Source: an uncultured Roseobacter sp. (GTDB taxonomy: Bacteria > Pseudomonadota > Alphaproteobacteria > Rhodobacterales > Rhodobacteraceae). Taken from it: 64,000 nucleotides of DNA. This document shows positions 52,461-62,676 of this stretch, piece after piece; the first letter of the stretch is position 1, and each line of letters begins with the position of its first letter. The stretch lies in the NCBI RefSeq assembly GCF_947495025.1, contig NZ_CANLXG010000001.1:930001-994000 (forward strand), read 5' to 3'. Both the position numbers and the translations under genes were made by a program. The notes beneath the pieces were generated by a model. It was not told the DNA's origin, ran no database searches, and saw only the letters and a list, made by a program, of their open reading frames with translations.

Positions 52461-54373
52461 AACGCAGCCTTGGCGTCTGCTACTATCCCGAACACTGGCC
52501 CCGCCCGATGTGGGAACAGGATGCCGCCGACATGGTCGCAACTGGCATCTCATGGGTACGGATCGGCGAATTTGCGTGGAGCCGTATCGAACCCGTGCCC
52601 GGCCAGTATGACTTTGACTGGCTGGATGATGCCATAGCAGTGCTGAGCGACGCAGGCCTGAAAGTCATTCTCGGCACCCCGACCTGTACACCGCCGGTCT
52701 GGATGACCGAAAGATTTCCGGACATGTTTGCGCGGGACGCGCAGGGGCACGTGCGCGGTTTCGGCTCGCGGCGGCACTATTGCTTCAGTCACAGCGGGTA
52801 CCGCGAGGCGGCGGCAGAAATCTGTCGCATTCTTGGCGACAGATATGGCCGTGACCCCCGCATTCACGCCTGGCAGATCGACAATGAATACGGCTGCCAC
52901 GACACCATCCTGTCGTGGTCCGATACCGCGCATGAGGCATTCCAGACCTGGCTGGCCAACCGTTATGGTACGATTGATGCGCTGAATACGGCCTGGGGCA
53001 ATGTGTTCTGGTCGATGGAGTACAGCAGTTTTGAGCAGATCGGCCTGCCCAACCTGATGGTAACCCAGCCGAACCCCAGCCATGAACTCGCGTTCCGCCG
53101 ATTCAGCTCTGATCAGGTGGTGCGCTGGCACGAGGCGCAGGTCGCAGCACTGCGTCCGCGCACCGACGCACCACTGGTGCACAATTATATGGGCCGTGTG
53201 CTCGATTTCGATCATTTTGAGGTCGGATCATCCATCGATATTGCGAGTTGGGACAGCTACCCCATCGGGTTTCTGTCTGACCGGCTGGAGGGCACGCCCG
53301 AACACAAGGCACGGTATCTGCGGCAGGGCGATCCGGATATGCAGGCCTTTCACCATGATCTTTACCGGGCTGTCGGGAACGATAATCGCTGGTGGGTGAT
53401 GGAACAGCAGCCCGGACCGGTCAACTGGGCACCTTATAACCCTGCACCACTGCCTGGCATGGTGCGCCTGTGGTCATGGGAGGCCTTTGCGCATGGCGCG
53501 GAGGTCGTGAGCTATTTCCGCTGGCGTCAGGCACCTTTTGCGCAGGAACAGATGCACGCCGGTCTGCGCCGCCCGGACAACGCACCCGCGCCCGGGCAGC
53601 ACGAGGCCGAAACGGTCGCGTGCGAACTGGCCGAAATGCCCGACACGGATATCGCCCAGGCGCCCGTGGCACTGGTGTTCGATTATCCGTCGGAATGGGC
53701 CTGGAGCACACTGCCGCAGGGCGCTGATTTCAGCTATTTCCGTCTGGTGCTTGATACCTACCGGGCGTTGCGGCGGCAGGGACTGTCGGTGGATATCCTG
53801 CCCTCGGACACGACTTCGCTGGCGGGCTATGCGCTCGTGCTGATCCCCGGCATGGCGTCTGTGCCCGCCCCCCTGATGGCTGCAATTAAGGGGCAGACCG
53901 TGCTGCTCGGCCCCCGGACGAACGCGGTCACCGACGAGCTGTGCATCCCGCAACCAATGGGCCCTGCTATACCGGGCTTTGATGTAACGGCCACACGGGT
54001 CGAAAGCCTGCCACCAGGCATCAGACGCCCCGTGGCACCCGGCGGTGCAGTTTTGCGCTGGGTCGAAACACTGGAAGGCAGTGCAAACGTCAGTCTGGCT
54101 GATGCGACGGGCGCGCCCATGTTGATGTCAGATGGGCAGACACACTACCTCGGTGCATGGCCCGACGATGCTTTGTGGTCAGAGATCGTAACGCGGCTCG
54201 CTGGTGAGGCCGGCATCGAAGTCACCCCCCTGCCCGAAGGCTTGCGGCTGCGGGATACGCAGCACCACAGATTTGCGTTTAATTACGGGCCGGAGCCGGT
54301 GGTATTCAACGGAGAGACGATCCCGGCGGCTGGTGTCGTCTGGTGGCCGCGTCAGACCACTGAGCGGGCGTAG
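52457..54373 (+). CDS. Beta-galactosidase, glycoside hydrolase family 42
   Basis: This 638-residue enzyme begins with the GH42 signature LGVCYYPEHWPRPMWEQDA. The acid/base is E144 in WQIDNEYGCH, and the nucleophile lies in the FRWRQAPFAQEQMHAGL region. A C-terminal trimerisation and beta-sandwich part follow. There is no signal peptide, so it acts in the cytoplasm on imported beta-galactosides. It is the last gene of the galactoside operon. Its final 22 bases overlap the end of the convergent glk gene. Confidence 0.94.
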   Translation: MKRSLGVCYYPEHWPRPMWEQDAADMVATGISWVRIGEFAWSRIEPVPGQYDFDWLDDAIAVLSDAGLKVILGTPTCTPPVWMTERFPDMFARDAQGHVRGFGSRRHYCFSHSGYREAAAEICRILGDRYGRDPRIHAWQIDNEYGCHDTILSWSDTAHEAFQTWLANRYGTIDALNTAWGNVFWSMEYSSFEQIGLPNLMVTQPNPSHELAFRRFSSDQVVRWHEAQVAALRPRTDAPLVHNYMGRVLDFDHFEVGSSIDIASWDSYPIGFLSDRLEGTPEHKARYLRQGDPDMQAFHHDLYRAVGNDNRWWVMEQQPGPVNWAPYNPAPLPGMVRLWSWEAFAHGAEVVSYFRWRQAPFAQEQMHAGLRRPDNAPAPGQHEAETVACELAEMPDTDIAQAPVALVFDYPSEWAWSTLPQGADFSYFRLVLDTYRALRRQGLSVDILPSDTTSLAGYALVLIPGMASVPAPLMAAIKGQTVLLGPRTNAVTDELCIPQPMGPAIPGFDVTATRVESLPPGIRRPVAPGGAVLRWVETLEGSANVSLADATGAPMLMSDGQTHYLGAWPDDALWSEIVTRLAGEAGIEVTPLPEGLRLRDTQHHRFAFNYGPEPVVFNGETIPAAGVVWWPRQTTERA

Positions 54374-55281
54374 GCCAGACACCCCAAAAGCGCTGCTTCA
54401 TCCTGTGTGATCACCGAAACCCGAACAGGCTGCATCGTCTGCTTGACTGTGGGCTGTTCGTGAAGCGTTTCGATAAATGTGTCTCTGGCGGGGCTGCTCA
54501 ACAGCCCGCGAACCACTGAACCGGCCAGATAAATCCCGCCGCCCGACATATAAAGCAGCCGCAGGTCCTGCACGAAAGCACCCAGCATCCGGGCATAGAC
54601 CATCGTTGACGCCAGGGCGGCACTGTCACCGGATGAGGCCGCGGCCATCACTTCGCTGGCATCTTTTTTTGGCGTGCCAGTGGCTGCTGCATGCAGTTCA
54701 GCGAGGCCCGGGCCACGTACCGCATCTTCGGCACACCGCACCCATCCGGCGGGCCCGCCGATGTAGTCTTCCATGATCTTCTGAACGCGCGACGGCAGGC
54801 TGCACAGGCCAGCCTCTGCTCTGAGGCAGATGGTCTGGTCACCGGCTCTGAGCACCGGGCTCACGTTAAAACCGGTGCCTGCACCAACAACCAGACGCTG
54901 GTCCTGATCGTTGGCAGGCGCCTGCAGAACAACCTCGGCACCTTCTTCACCCAAACTGTCAAGAGCGTATCCCAGTGCACTGAGATCATTCAGCAAAAAG
55001 GCAGCGGCATTCGTATGTTTTTCAGCCAATGCGTGGGTGTCAAAATCCCAGCCCCGGTTTGTCAGCCGCGCTTTCGTGCCATTTACCGGTCCTGCCACCG
55101 CGACGGTCAGGGCCTCGACGTTGGCGATGTTCTCAGAGGCGACATAATCCTCCAGTGCGGCATCGAAACTGGCGTAGTTGTCGTTGCGATACCGGCGGAC
55201 ACCGGCAGGGTCGATCATGCCGTTCTGCGCTGTCGCAAAACGCACATTCGTGCCCCCAACATCCGCCAGTATCAGTACCAT
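54352..55281 (-). CDS. glk: Glucokinase
   Basis: This 309-residue kinase has the phosphate motif LILADVGGTNVRFA, the catalytic aspartate in AFLLNDLSALGYAL, VVGAGTGFNVSP, and the segment IYLAGSVVRGLLSSP. It phosphorylates glucose at C6. It is the last gene of the xylose operon, 12 bases after xylA, so glucose freed from imported glycosides, or other hexoses, can enter metabolism together with xylose. It converges on the beta-galactosidase gene with a 22-base overlap. Confidence 0.92.
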   Translation of the reverse strand: MVLILADVGGTNVRFATAQNGMIDPAGVRRYRNDNYASFDAALEDYVASENIANVEALTVAVAGPVNGTKARLTNRGWDFDTHALAEKHTNAAAFLLNDLSALGYALDSLGEEGAEVVLQAPANDQDQRLVVGAGTGFNVSPVLRAGDQTICLRAEAGLCSLPSRVQKIMEDYIGGPAGWVRCAEDAVRGPGLAELHAAATGTPKKDASEVMAAASSGDSAALASTMVYARMLGAFVQDLRLLYMSGGGIYLAGSVVRGLLSSPARDTFIETLHEQPTVKQTMQPVRVSVITQDEAALLGCLAYARSVV

Positions 55282-55293
55282 CCGCCCTTGCCT

Positions 55294-56598
55294 TCAGACA
55301 AATCTGTTTACGTAGTTTTCAAGGATCTCCTGCCGCCCGGATCTGGGCTGCGGGTTGATACCCTGCTCCACAACCGTTGCGGAGATGCTTTCCAGGCTCT
55401 CTGACGTCAGCCAGCTTTGCGCCTGATCACTCTGCCACCCCGCATAACGTGCCGACCGAGCCTCTTCAAGCCCGCCATCTTCCAGCATTGCAGCTGCCGC
55501 TTTGAGACCGCGCGCACATACGTCCATTGCGCCGGCGTGCGACGCGATAAGGTCAACCGGATCAAGGCTCTGGCGGCGCAGCTTGGCGTCAAAGTTTGTT
55601 CCACCGGTCGTAAAGCCACCCGCCTTCAGGATTTCATAATATGCCAGCGCGACTTCCGGCACCGAGTTCGGAAACTGATCTGTATCCCAGCCAGACTGAT
55701 AGTCGTTGCGGTTCATGTCGATGGAGCCAAGGATGCCAAGCGATGCGGCCATCGCAAGCTCATGCTCAAAGCTGTGCCCGGCCAGAATGGCGTGTCCCTG
55801 CTCAAGGTTCATTTTCACTTCGTTCTCGAGACCGAAATCCTTGAGAAACCCGTAAACTGTAGCAACGTCATAATCATACTGGTGCTTTGTCGGCTCCTGC
55901 GGTTTGGGTTCGATCAGGATCTCGCCCGAAAAACCGATCTTGTGTTTGTAGTCGACAACCATCTGCAGCATGCGACCCGCCTGCTGCCGCTCCTGCGCAA
56001 GGTCCGTATTGAGCAGTGTCTCATAGCCTTCACGCCCGCCCCAGAGCACGTAGTTCTCGCCCCCGAGGCGATGCGTTACGTCCATACAGGATTTAATTGT
56101 TGCCGCAGACCAGGCGAAAACTTCGGGATCAGGGTTGGTTGCCGCACCGGCCATGAAGCGCCTGTGCGAGAAAAGATTGGCCGTACCCCACAGAAGACGC
56201 GGACCGCCAGCAGCCATTTTTTCTTCAAGATAGTCTGCTATCTCATTAAGGTTTCGTGTGTTTTCAGAAAAATCTGAACCCTCGGGCCGGATGTCTGCAT
56301 CATGAAAGCAGTAATAGGGCTGCCCAAGCAGGGCAAACATCTCAAAGGCGACATCTGCTTTCAGGCGGGCCAGATCCATGGTTTCGCCAAACCACGGACG
56401 GTCAAAGGTCTGGCCGCCGAACGGATCGCCGCCAGGCCAGGCAAAACTGTGCCACCAGGCGATGGCAAACCGCAGGTGTTCCGACATCGTTTTGCCGGCA
56501 ACCACCTCATCGGGATTGTAGTGGCGGAAGACCAGCTGATCAGCCGGCGCGTCCGGTGCATAGCGGAGCGGTTCTGTTCCGGCGAAAAAATCTGTCAT
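55294..56598 (-). CDS. xylA: Xylose isomerase
   Basis: This 434-residue class II xylose isomerase has [43 protein letters not shown] and [20 protein letters not shown], which supply the two metal sites and the catalytic lysine/histidine environment. It converts D-xylose to D-xylulose. Its ATG overlaps the xylB stop by four bases; glk follows. Confidence 0.96.
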   Translation of the reverse strand: MTDFFAGTEPLRYAPDAPADQLVFRHYNPDEVVAGKTMSEHLRFAIAWWHSFAWPGGDPFGGQTFDRPWFGETMDLARLKADVAFEMFALLGQPYYCFHDADIRPEGSDFSENTRNLNEIADYLEEKMAAGGPRLLWGTANLFSHRRFMAGAATNPDPEVFAWSAATIKSCMDVTHRLGGENYVLWGGREGYETLLNTDLAQERQQAGRMLQMVVDYKHKIGFSGEILIEPKPQEPTKHQYDYDVATVYGFLKDFGLENEVKMNLEQGHAILAGHSFEHELAMAASLGILGSIDMNRNDYQSGWDTDQFPNSVPEVALAYYEILKAGGFTTGGTNFDAKLRRQSLDPVDLIASHAGAMDVCARGLKAAAAMLEDGGLEEARSARYAGWQSDQAQSWLTSESLESISATVVEQGINPQPRSGRQEILENYVNRFV

Positions 56599-58034
56599 AG
56601 GGCCTCCTTAAGGGCATGATATGCGGCGCGATAGCGGGCATGGCCCGCAGAAAACGCGTCCAGAAGAGCTGTATCCGGCACTACGGTTTGTGCGATGCGT
56701 GGCGGCGCAGCCAGTTCGGCACCGCCCCCGGTCACGGCCATCTGCGCCAGACGCGCGGCACCGAAAGCTCCGCCAAAATCGCCCGCTTCGGGCACGTCGA
56801 CGGGCATGTTCAGCGCTGTGGCCAGTGCCTGCAGCCAGTACCCGGACCGGCTGCCACCTCCGACGGCCACCAGGCTGTCGATACGCGTTCCTGTGGATTG
56901 CAGGGCGTCAAGGCAGTCTGCAAACGCAAAACTGACGCCTTCCAGAACGGCGCGGGTACCGGCCTCTTTGTCCGTCGCATGTCCGAGGCCCAAGAATGCC
57001 CCGCGTGCTGCGGCGTCATTATGCGGCGTTCTTTCGCCGCCCAGATACGGCAGGAACAGCGTCTGCGACGGCGCCTGCAGCATCCCGAGGCTTTCCGTCA
57101 GTGTCGCGGCGTCAGACCCCACCAGCGAAGCATACCAGTTCAGCGAATCTGTACAGGCAAGTATGACACCCATCTGGTGCCACAGGTCCGGCAGCGCATG
57201 GCAGAACGTGTGGACCGCGGCAGGCGCATCAGGCTGATAGGCACTGCTTGCCGCAAAAAGCACACCGGATGTGCCGAGCGACACAAAGGCCTGCCCGGGG
57301 CGGACCACGCCCATCCCCACCGCCGCGGCCGCGTTGTCACCTGCACCACCTGCCAGGATCACATCCGGGCGCATGCCCCAGCGCTGTGCCAGATCGGCGC
57401 GCAGGGTTCCCGTGGGCTCAGACCCTTCGACAAGGCGTGGCATATGTTTTCGTGAGAGACCCGACGCGGCAAGCAGTTTATCCGACCAGTCACGCGCACC
57501 GGTATCGAGCCAGCTGGTACCAGCGGCGTCCGACATCTCAGATACCGCCTCACCTGTAAGCCAGAACCGAAGATAATCTTTAGGAAGCAACACCCTGGCA
57601 CACTTTGCAAACACTTCAGGCTCATTTGCAAACACCCATGCAACTTTGGGTGCTGTAAAACCGGGAAACACGATATTGCCGGAAATGTCCCGCCAGTCGG
57701 GATCTGCATCCATGGCAGCGGCCTGTGCATGGCTGCGCGTATCGTTCCAGAGCATGCAGGGTCGCAGTACGTCACCCGCCTGATCCAGAAGCGTCGCGCC
57801 ATGCATCTGGCCGCTGATACCGATGCCACGGACTGCGGACAGATCATGATCCTGCCCCAGCGAGGCGATCACGCTTTCCGTTGCCGCCAGCCAGTCGGCA
57901 GGCCTTTGCTCTGACCAGCCATCGTGCGGACGCTGTACCGTCAGGGGTGCGGTGGCCTCTCCGGCCACGTTCTGATCGTTATCCGTCAGAACGCCCTTCA
58001 GTCCGGAGGTGCCAAGGTCCAGTCCCAGATACAT
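56595..58034 (-). CDS. xylB: Xylulokinase
   Basis: This 479-residue FGGY kinase begins with [16 protein letters not shown]. It has [44 protein letters not shown], and [17 protein letters not shown] in the C-terminal half. It phosphorylates D-xylulose to xylulose-5-phosphate. It lies three bases after xylG and overlaps xylA. Confidence 0.96.
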   Translation of the reverse strand: MYLGLDLGTSGLKGVLTDNDQNVAGEATAPLTVQRPHDGWSEQRPADWLAATESVIASLGQDHDLSAVRGIGISGQMHGATLLDQAGDVLRPCMLWNDTRSHAQAAAMDADPDWRDISGNIVFPGFTAPKVAWVFANEPEVFAKCARVLLPKDYLRFWLTGEAVSEMSDAAGTSWLDTGARDWSDKLLAASGLSRKHMPRLVEGSEPTGTLRADLAQRWGMRPDVILAGGAGDNAAAAVGMGVVRPGQAFVSLGTSGVLFAASSAYQPDAPAAVHTFCHALPDLWHQMGVILACTDSLNWYASLVGSDAATLTESLGMLQAPSQTLFLPYLGGERTPHNDAAARGAFLGLGHATDKEAGTRAVLEGVSFAFADCLDALQSTGTRIDSLVAVGGGSRSGYWLQALATALNMPVDVPEAGDFGGAFGAARLAQMAVTGGGAELAAPPRIAQTVVPDTALLDAFSAGHARYRAAYHALKEAL

Positions 58035-58037
58035 GGA

Positions 58038-58784
58038 TCAGGCCGCCTTGTCGGGTTTCTTGCCCATGATGATCATGCTCAGAATATCGTCTTCAGTCAC
58101 ATCCTCGACACGCTCTGTACCGATGAGTTTTCCGTTTTTCATGACGGAAACGCGGTCACACAGTTCAAGCATCTCGCGCGTGTCATGGCTGATCAGGAAG
58201 ATGCCCAGTCCCTGCTTTTTCAGCTCCTGGATGAGTTCTGCCACCATCTGTGTTTCATGGACCCCGAGTGCTGCTGTTGGCTCGTCCATGATCAGGATTT
58301 TCGCATTGAAGTAAACCGCTCTGGCAATTGCAACAGACTGCCGCTGGCCGCCGGAAAGCGCTGAAACAGGCTCCTTCAGCTTGCGGAAGTTCGGGTTCAG
58401 CCGCGCCATGATCCTGCGTGTTTCGGCTTCCATTTTGTCGTCATCGACAAAGCCCATCCAGTTTGTCAGCTCCCGCCCCAGAAAGAGGTTCGACGCGGCA
58501 TCAAGGTTATCCGCCAGCGCGAGCGTCTGGTAAATCGTTTCAATATTGTAACGGCGTGCGTCACGGGGACTGGCGATATGGGCCTGTTCACCTTCCACGA
58601 AAATCTCGCCGCTGTCGGCCTTGTAGGCGCCCGACAGGATTTTGATCAGCGTGGATTTTCCAGCCCCGTTGTGGCCCAGAAGTCCGACCACCTCGCCGGG
58701 GTTGACGTGAATTGAAACGCCATCCACAGCGCGCACTCCGCCGAAAGAGATCGAGATATCGCGCATTTCACATAAAGGTGCCAT
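58038..58784 (-). CDS. xylG: D-xylose ABC importer ATPase, single ABC domain
   Basis: This 248-residue ATPase has Walker [19 protein letters not shown], signature [17 protein letters not shown], Walker [14 protein letters not shown] and switch [12 protein letters not shown]. Classical XylG and RbsA proteins have two ABC domains (about 500 residues); this one has a single domain and must dimerise. It shares one base with xylH upstream. It pairs with XylH and XylF to import xylose or a related pentose. Confidence 0.92.
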   Translation of the reverse strand: MAPLCEMRDISISFGGVRAVDGVSIHVNPGEVVGLLGHNGAGKSTLIKILSGAYKADSGEIFVEGEQAHIASPRDARRYNIETIYQTLALADNLDAASNLFLGRELTNWMGFVDDDKMEAETRRIMARLNPNFRKLKEPVSALSGGQRQSVAIARAVYFNAKILIMDEPTAALGVHETQMVAELIQELKKQGLGIFLISHDTREMLELCDRVSVMKNGKLIGTERVEDVTEDDILSMIIMGKKPDKAA

Positions 58785-60073
58785 CAGCGGCCTCCGGTCT
58801 TTTTACGGTAAATCGTGTCGATCAGGACGGCGGCCACAAGAACTGTGCCCACGACGATGTTCTGAAGGGGGGCATCAACCCCCACCATGGCCATACCCGA
58901 CTGCAGCGACTGCATGATCAGCGCCCCAAGGATCGCTCCATAGATGGTACCGATGCCGCCCGCGAGAGCCGTGCCGCCGATCACGGCGGCTGCGATAACG
59001 CGCAGCTCATCCAGCGTACCGATATCGTTGGAGTGGTTTGTCAGGCGGGCCGAGGCAACGACCGCTGACAGCGCGCAGAGAAAGCCCATCAGCGCAAAGA
59101 TTTTGACCGTCAGCATCCGCGTGTTGATGCCGGACAGCTCTGCGGCATCCGGATTGCCGCCCGTTGCAAAGATGTAGCGCCCCAGCCGGGTGCGTTGTGC
59201 GATGAGTGTCATGGCCACCGCCACAGCGATCAGGAGCAAAACAGACAACGGCAGACCATAGGCTGCGGAAAAGCCCTCCGGCATTGTCTCGCCGCGCGCC
59301 TCAAACATGCGTTCCAGGCGGCGTTCGGGGATCTGATATGCATTCAGTATGGCGATAAAGCCCATGATACCGGCCGCAATAACAGCCGCGATGGTTGCTT
59401 CCGCCCAGGCAGGTTTTACCGGAAAGTCATGTGCAATCTTGGCACGACGTGCGGACCAGAGCGCCCAGAGCGCCCAGACGACCGCAACAATGCCGAATAT
59501 CCAGCTCCATGTTTCTCCGAGGGTGCCGTTGATCCCACCCAGCTTCATGAAGGTCGGGTCCAGCGGACCAATCGTCTGTCCGCTTGTCTGATACCACGCA
59601 ACGTTGCGCCATACGAGCAACCCACCCAGCGTGACGATAAAGGCAGGGATCGCAAGATAGCCCACGAGCCAGCCCTGAAACGCGCCAACAACGGAGCCGA
59701 CAATCAGGCCTGCGGCAATCGTGATCCATGGGGTGAGCGGGTGCCCGAGCCCAAGACCGAATGCGTCCGGCAGATAGCGGGTCTGCAGCATCGCCATAAA
59801 CGCCGAACAGGTCGCCAGCAGTGCGCCGACCGCCAGATCAATGTGGCGGGTGACAATCACAAAGACCATACCCGTTGCCATGATCGCGACGCTGACCGTC
59901 TGAATAGTCAGGTTGAAAATATTCCGGGGCGTCAGAAAGCGCCCTTCAGTCAGTATATTAAAGCAGATACAAATGACCAGAAACGCGCCGATCATGCCCA
60001 GAAGCCGCGTATCGACCTCCAGCGCCTGAAAGCCTGTGCGTTTCTTTACCTGTGGTGCGGATACATCCGTCAT
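58784..60073 (-). CDS. xylH: D-xylose ABC importer permease
   Basis: This 429-residue membrane protein of the RbsC/XylH family has [20 protein letters not shown] and [21 protein letters not shown], given by their cores. [41 protein letters not shown] and [20 protein letters not shown] are also typical. It is longer than RbsC because of large loops, as is usual for XylH. I chose the ATG at 60073 with GGAG upstream; the start at 60130 would run into the hairpin region. It forms the channel of the importer. Confidence 0.93.
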   Translation of the reverse strand: MTDVSAPQVKKRTGFQALEVDTRLLGMIGAFLVICICFNILTEGRFLTPRNIFNLTIQTVSVAIMATGMVFVIVTRHIDLAVGALLATCSAFMAMLQTRYLPDAFGLGLGHPLTPWITIAAGLIVGSVVGAFQGWLVGYLAIPAFIVTLGGLLVWRNVAWYQTSGQTIGPLDPTFMKLGGINGTLGETWSWIFGIVAVVWALWALWSARRAKIAHDFPVKPAWAEATIAAVIAAGIMGFIAILNAYQIPERRLERMFEARGETMPEGFSAAYGLPLSVLLLIAVAVAMTLIAQRTRLGRYIFATGGNPDAAELSGINTRMLTVKIFALMGFLCALSAVVASARLTNHSNDIGTLDELRVIAAAVIGGTALAGGIGTIYGAILGALIMQSLQSGMAMVGVDAPLQNIVVGTVLVAAVLIDTIYRKKTGGR

Positions 60074-60141
60074 GGCGCGCTCCGGGAGGGGTAAAACAAG
60101 GGGTTTGCCCGCGCCGGACCGGCGGGGCATCGCAGGGTGGA

Positions 60142-60162
60142 CGGGCCCCGGAGTGGGGCCCG
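60142..60162 (-). promoter_or_regulatory. GC hairpin between xylF and xylH
   Basis: CGGGCCCC (60142-60149) pairs with GGGGCCCG (60155-60162) around a five-base loop. It lies 17 bases past the xylF stop on the minus strand and 68 bases before xylH. The position matches the hairpins of the other three ABC operons and fits higher expression of the binding protein. Confidence 0.7.
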
Positions 60163-60179
60163 CCGGTTTTCAGGGAGAA

Positions 60180-61211
60180 TTAGTTACAGGGAGCCGGGCC
60201 GCCGGAGACGCCCTGGCAGAGTGCTTCCTGTGTGATCCAGCCCGCATCAACGACAGCGGACAGGTTCGCAGCGGTTACCGGCACGGGTGCCAGGAAACGT
60301 GCTGTCATTTTGGTGCCACCGGGGGACGTCCATTCCTGGGCGCCGTCCACAGCGGACATTTCGGTGCCTTCTGCGAGGGATACCGCGATTTCTGCGGCGG
60401 CTTTGCCCAGATCACGCGCGTCTTTCCAGACCGATACGGTCTGAGTGCCCTTGGCCACACGGTTCAGAGCGGCATGATCGCCGTCCTGACCAGAAACCGG
60501 GATGCCTTCCATGCCCTGTGCGGTCAGGGCAGCAACAACACCGCCAGCAGTACCGTCGTTGGACGCCACAACAGCATCAACATTGTTGTCATTTGCTGTC
60601 AGGATCTGCTCCATGTTGCGCTGTGCGTTCGCGGGCAGCCAGCCGTCTGTATAGGCTTCGGCAACGATGTTGATCTTGCCGGCGTCAATGGCGCCCTGGA
60701 GGATTTCCTGCTGACCACCGCGCAGGAAGTCTGCGTTCGGATCAGTGGGCGAGCCTTTGATCATGACGTAATTGCCTTCGGGCAGCGCCTCAAGCACGGC
60801 ACGGGCCTGCATGCGACCCACCTCGACGTTGTCAAACGTCAGGTAAAAGGCGCGCGGATCTTCGATCAGGCGGTCATAGCCAACTACCGGAATGCCTTCG
60901 TCTGCGGCGGCCTGAACAGCCGGGCCGATTGCTGCGGCGTCCTGCGCGAGAATGATCAGAGCGTCAACGCCCTGAGCAATCAGGCTCTCAACGTCGGACA
61001 GCTGTTTTGCAGAGGAGCTCTGCGCATCAGCGGAAACATAAGCCGCGCCTGCAGCTTCCAGAGCCGCTTTGATCGCCGCTTCGTCGGTTTTCCAGCGCTC
61101 TTCCTGGAAGTTCGACCAGCTGACGCCCACTGTCATCGAGTGGCCGTCTGCCAGCGCGGTCGTTGACAGTGCGGCCGACAGGACGACTCCCATAATTGCA
61201 ATTTTCTTCAT
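60180..61211 (-). CDS. xylF: D-xylose ABC importer substrate-binding protein
   Basis: This 343-residue protein has a Sec signal peptide ([20 protein letters not shown]) and the ribose/xylose type I binding fold: [20 protein letters not shown] at the mature start, [31 protein letters not shown] and [15 protein letters not shown]. The RWKTDE and YDRLI segments are characteristic of XylF. The ATG follows GGGAGGA. It is the first gene of the xyl operon, divergent from the ROK regulator gene. Confidence 0.94.
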   Translation of the reverse strand: MKKIAIMGVVLSAALSTTALADGHSMTVGVSWSNFQEERWKTDEAAIKAALEAAGAAYVSADAQSSSAKQLSDVESLIAQGVDALIILAQDAAAIGPAVQAAADEGIPVVGYDRLIEDPRAFYLTFDNVEVGRMQARAVLEALPEGNYVMIKGSPTDPNADFLRGGQQEILQGAIDAGKINIVAEAYTDGWLPANAQRNMEQILTANDNNVDAVVASNDGTAGGVVAALTAQGMEGIPVSGQDGDHAALNRVAKGTQTVSVWKDARDLGKAAAEIAVSLAEGTEMSAVDGAQEWTSPGGTKMTARFLAPVPVTAANLSAVVDAGWITQEALCQGVSGGPAPCN

Positions 61212-61318
61212 TCTATCCTCCCAAGGGACATCTCAGTGTCTGTTGATGCCGTTTCTTTGTTTTGGCATGGCAATAAAGATTGACTGTTTTAATTCAGCTG
61301 TCAAAATAAATTTGTTCA

Positions 61319-61343
61319 TTTCGCGCAAATTTCTTGTGCGAAA
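61319..61343. promoter_or_regulatory. Candidate XylR (ROK) operator in the xylF-xylR spacer
   Basis: TTTCGCGCAA (61319-61328) and TTGTGCGAAA (61334-61343) form an inverted repeat matching at nine of ten positions, with a five-base spacer. It lies 108 bases upstream of xylF and 71 bases upstream of xylR. It is the most symmetric element in the AT-rich 202-base divergent region. Binding by the ROK regulator is inferred. Confidence 0.5.
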
Positions 61344-61413
61344 CTGGCTCAGACTGATGTGATTCCTATAGAATGCGGTAATATTCCGGATTAATTTTTG
61401 AGGAACTGAATAA

Positions 61414-62676
61414 ATGAATGTGGAACTGACGCGCGGTGCGGAAACCGGATTTCCTGCCGGCTGTGGCCCGATCCGCCCCGAATCAGAGGCGCCTTCCAGC
61501 AGTCTGCGCCACCGTGTTTTCGAATGCGTCCGCTCTGCAGGGCAGATACCACGCATTGATGTCGCCAAACAGCTTCGCGTCAGCCCGGCGTCTGTGACCA
61601 CCGTCGCTGGCGAATTGCTGGACCTGGGCCTGTTACAGGAAAACCCCGACAGCAGCCGGGCCACAACGCGCGGTCGCCCCCCTGTCGCGCTCTCCGTCGT
61701 GCCTCAGGCGGGCTATGTTGTCGGAATCAAGCTTTCGCGCACGCGCCACACGGCGCTGCTGGTGGATGCAGCAGGCGAGCCGCTGGCCCAGTTCAGCCTG
61801 GAAACAGATCAGAGGCGCCGCACGCTTGATCAGGTTCTCGAAGAGACCGGGCGCGTATTGGACGCCCTGCTGAAACAGACCGATCTGCAGCGGGCCGACA
61901 TTTCGTGCATCGGGCTGGGGATGCCCGGCATGATCGAATACAGCACCGGCCGGATGGTATGGTCGCCGCTGTTGACCGAAACCGACCGTCCACTCCGCGC
62001 CCTTGCCGAGGATATGTTCGGTGTGCCCGTGGCCGTCGACAACGACGCCAATCTGGTGACCCTGGCCGAACTGTGGTTCGGCAAAGGTCGCGCGATGGCG
62101 GATTTTGCTGTTGTGACGATCGAACAGGGCGTTGGTATGGGGCTTGTGCTGAACCACCGTCTGTACCGCGGTGCCGGATCTCTGGGGATGGAGCTGGGCC
62201 ACACCAAAGTGCAGCTGGACGGTGCCCTTTGTCAGTGTGGCCAGCGCGGGTGCCTTGAGGCCTATGTCGCCGACTACGCACTCGTACGCGAAGCCTCCAC
62301 GGCGCTCGATACCGTCACAGATGCCACCATGGGCGCGGATGTGATGCTCCAGCAGCTCTACGAACAGGCCAAGGCAGGCAACGAGGCCGCGCGCATCATT
62401 TTCCGTCGTGCCGGGCGTTTTCTCGCACTCGGACTTGCGAATGTTGTGAACCTCTTTGACCCTTCGCTCATCATCCTGGCCGGAGAGCGGATGCAGTACG
62501 ATTACCTGTATGCGGACGATGTGATGGGCGAAATGCACCGTCTGGCGCTCAACCGCCCCGAGGATTCTCCGCAACAGGTCGAAACCCACGCCTGGGGAGA
62601 TCTGATGTGGGCGCATGGCGCGGCCGCGCTCGCGCTTTCCGAAGTCGCGGACACAATGGCAGAGGGCCGCACATGA
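61414..62676 (+). CDS. xylR: ROK-family transcriptional repressor (XylR type)
   Basis: This 420-residue protein has an N-terminal winged helix (HRVFECVRSAGQIPRIDVAK, then SPASVTTVAGELLDLGLL). A ROK sugar-binding domain follows with GMPGMIEYSTGRMVWSPLL, VDNDANLVTLAELWFGKG, GVGMGLVLNHRLYRGAGSLG and the zinc site ELGHTKV plus CQCGQRGCLEAY. It is divergent from the xyl operon and probably represses it in the absence of xylose. The ATG at 61414 follows GAGGAA. Its stop overlaps the ATG of the next gene. Confidence 0.92.
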   Translation: MNVELTRGAETGFPAGCGPIRPESEAPSSSLRHRVFECVRSAGQIPRIDVAKQLRVSPASVTTVAGELLDLGLLQENPDSSRATTRGRPPVALSVVPQAGYVVGIKLSRTRHTALLVDAAGEPLAQFSLETDQRRRTLDQVLEETGRVLDALLKQTDLQRADISCIGLGMPGMIEYSTGRMVWSPLLTETDRPLRALAEDMFGVPVAVDNDANLVTLAELWFGKGRAMADFAVVTIEQGVGMGLVLNHRLYRGAGSLGMELGHTKVQLDGALCQCGQRGCLEAYVADYALVREASTALDTVTDATMGADVMLQQLYEQAKAGNEAARIIFRRAGRFLALGLANVVNLFDPSLIILAGERMQYDYLYADDVMGEMHRLALNRPEDSPQQVETHAWGDLMWAHGAAALALSEVADTMAEGRT

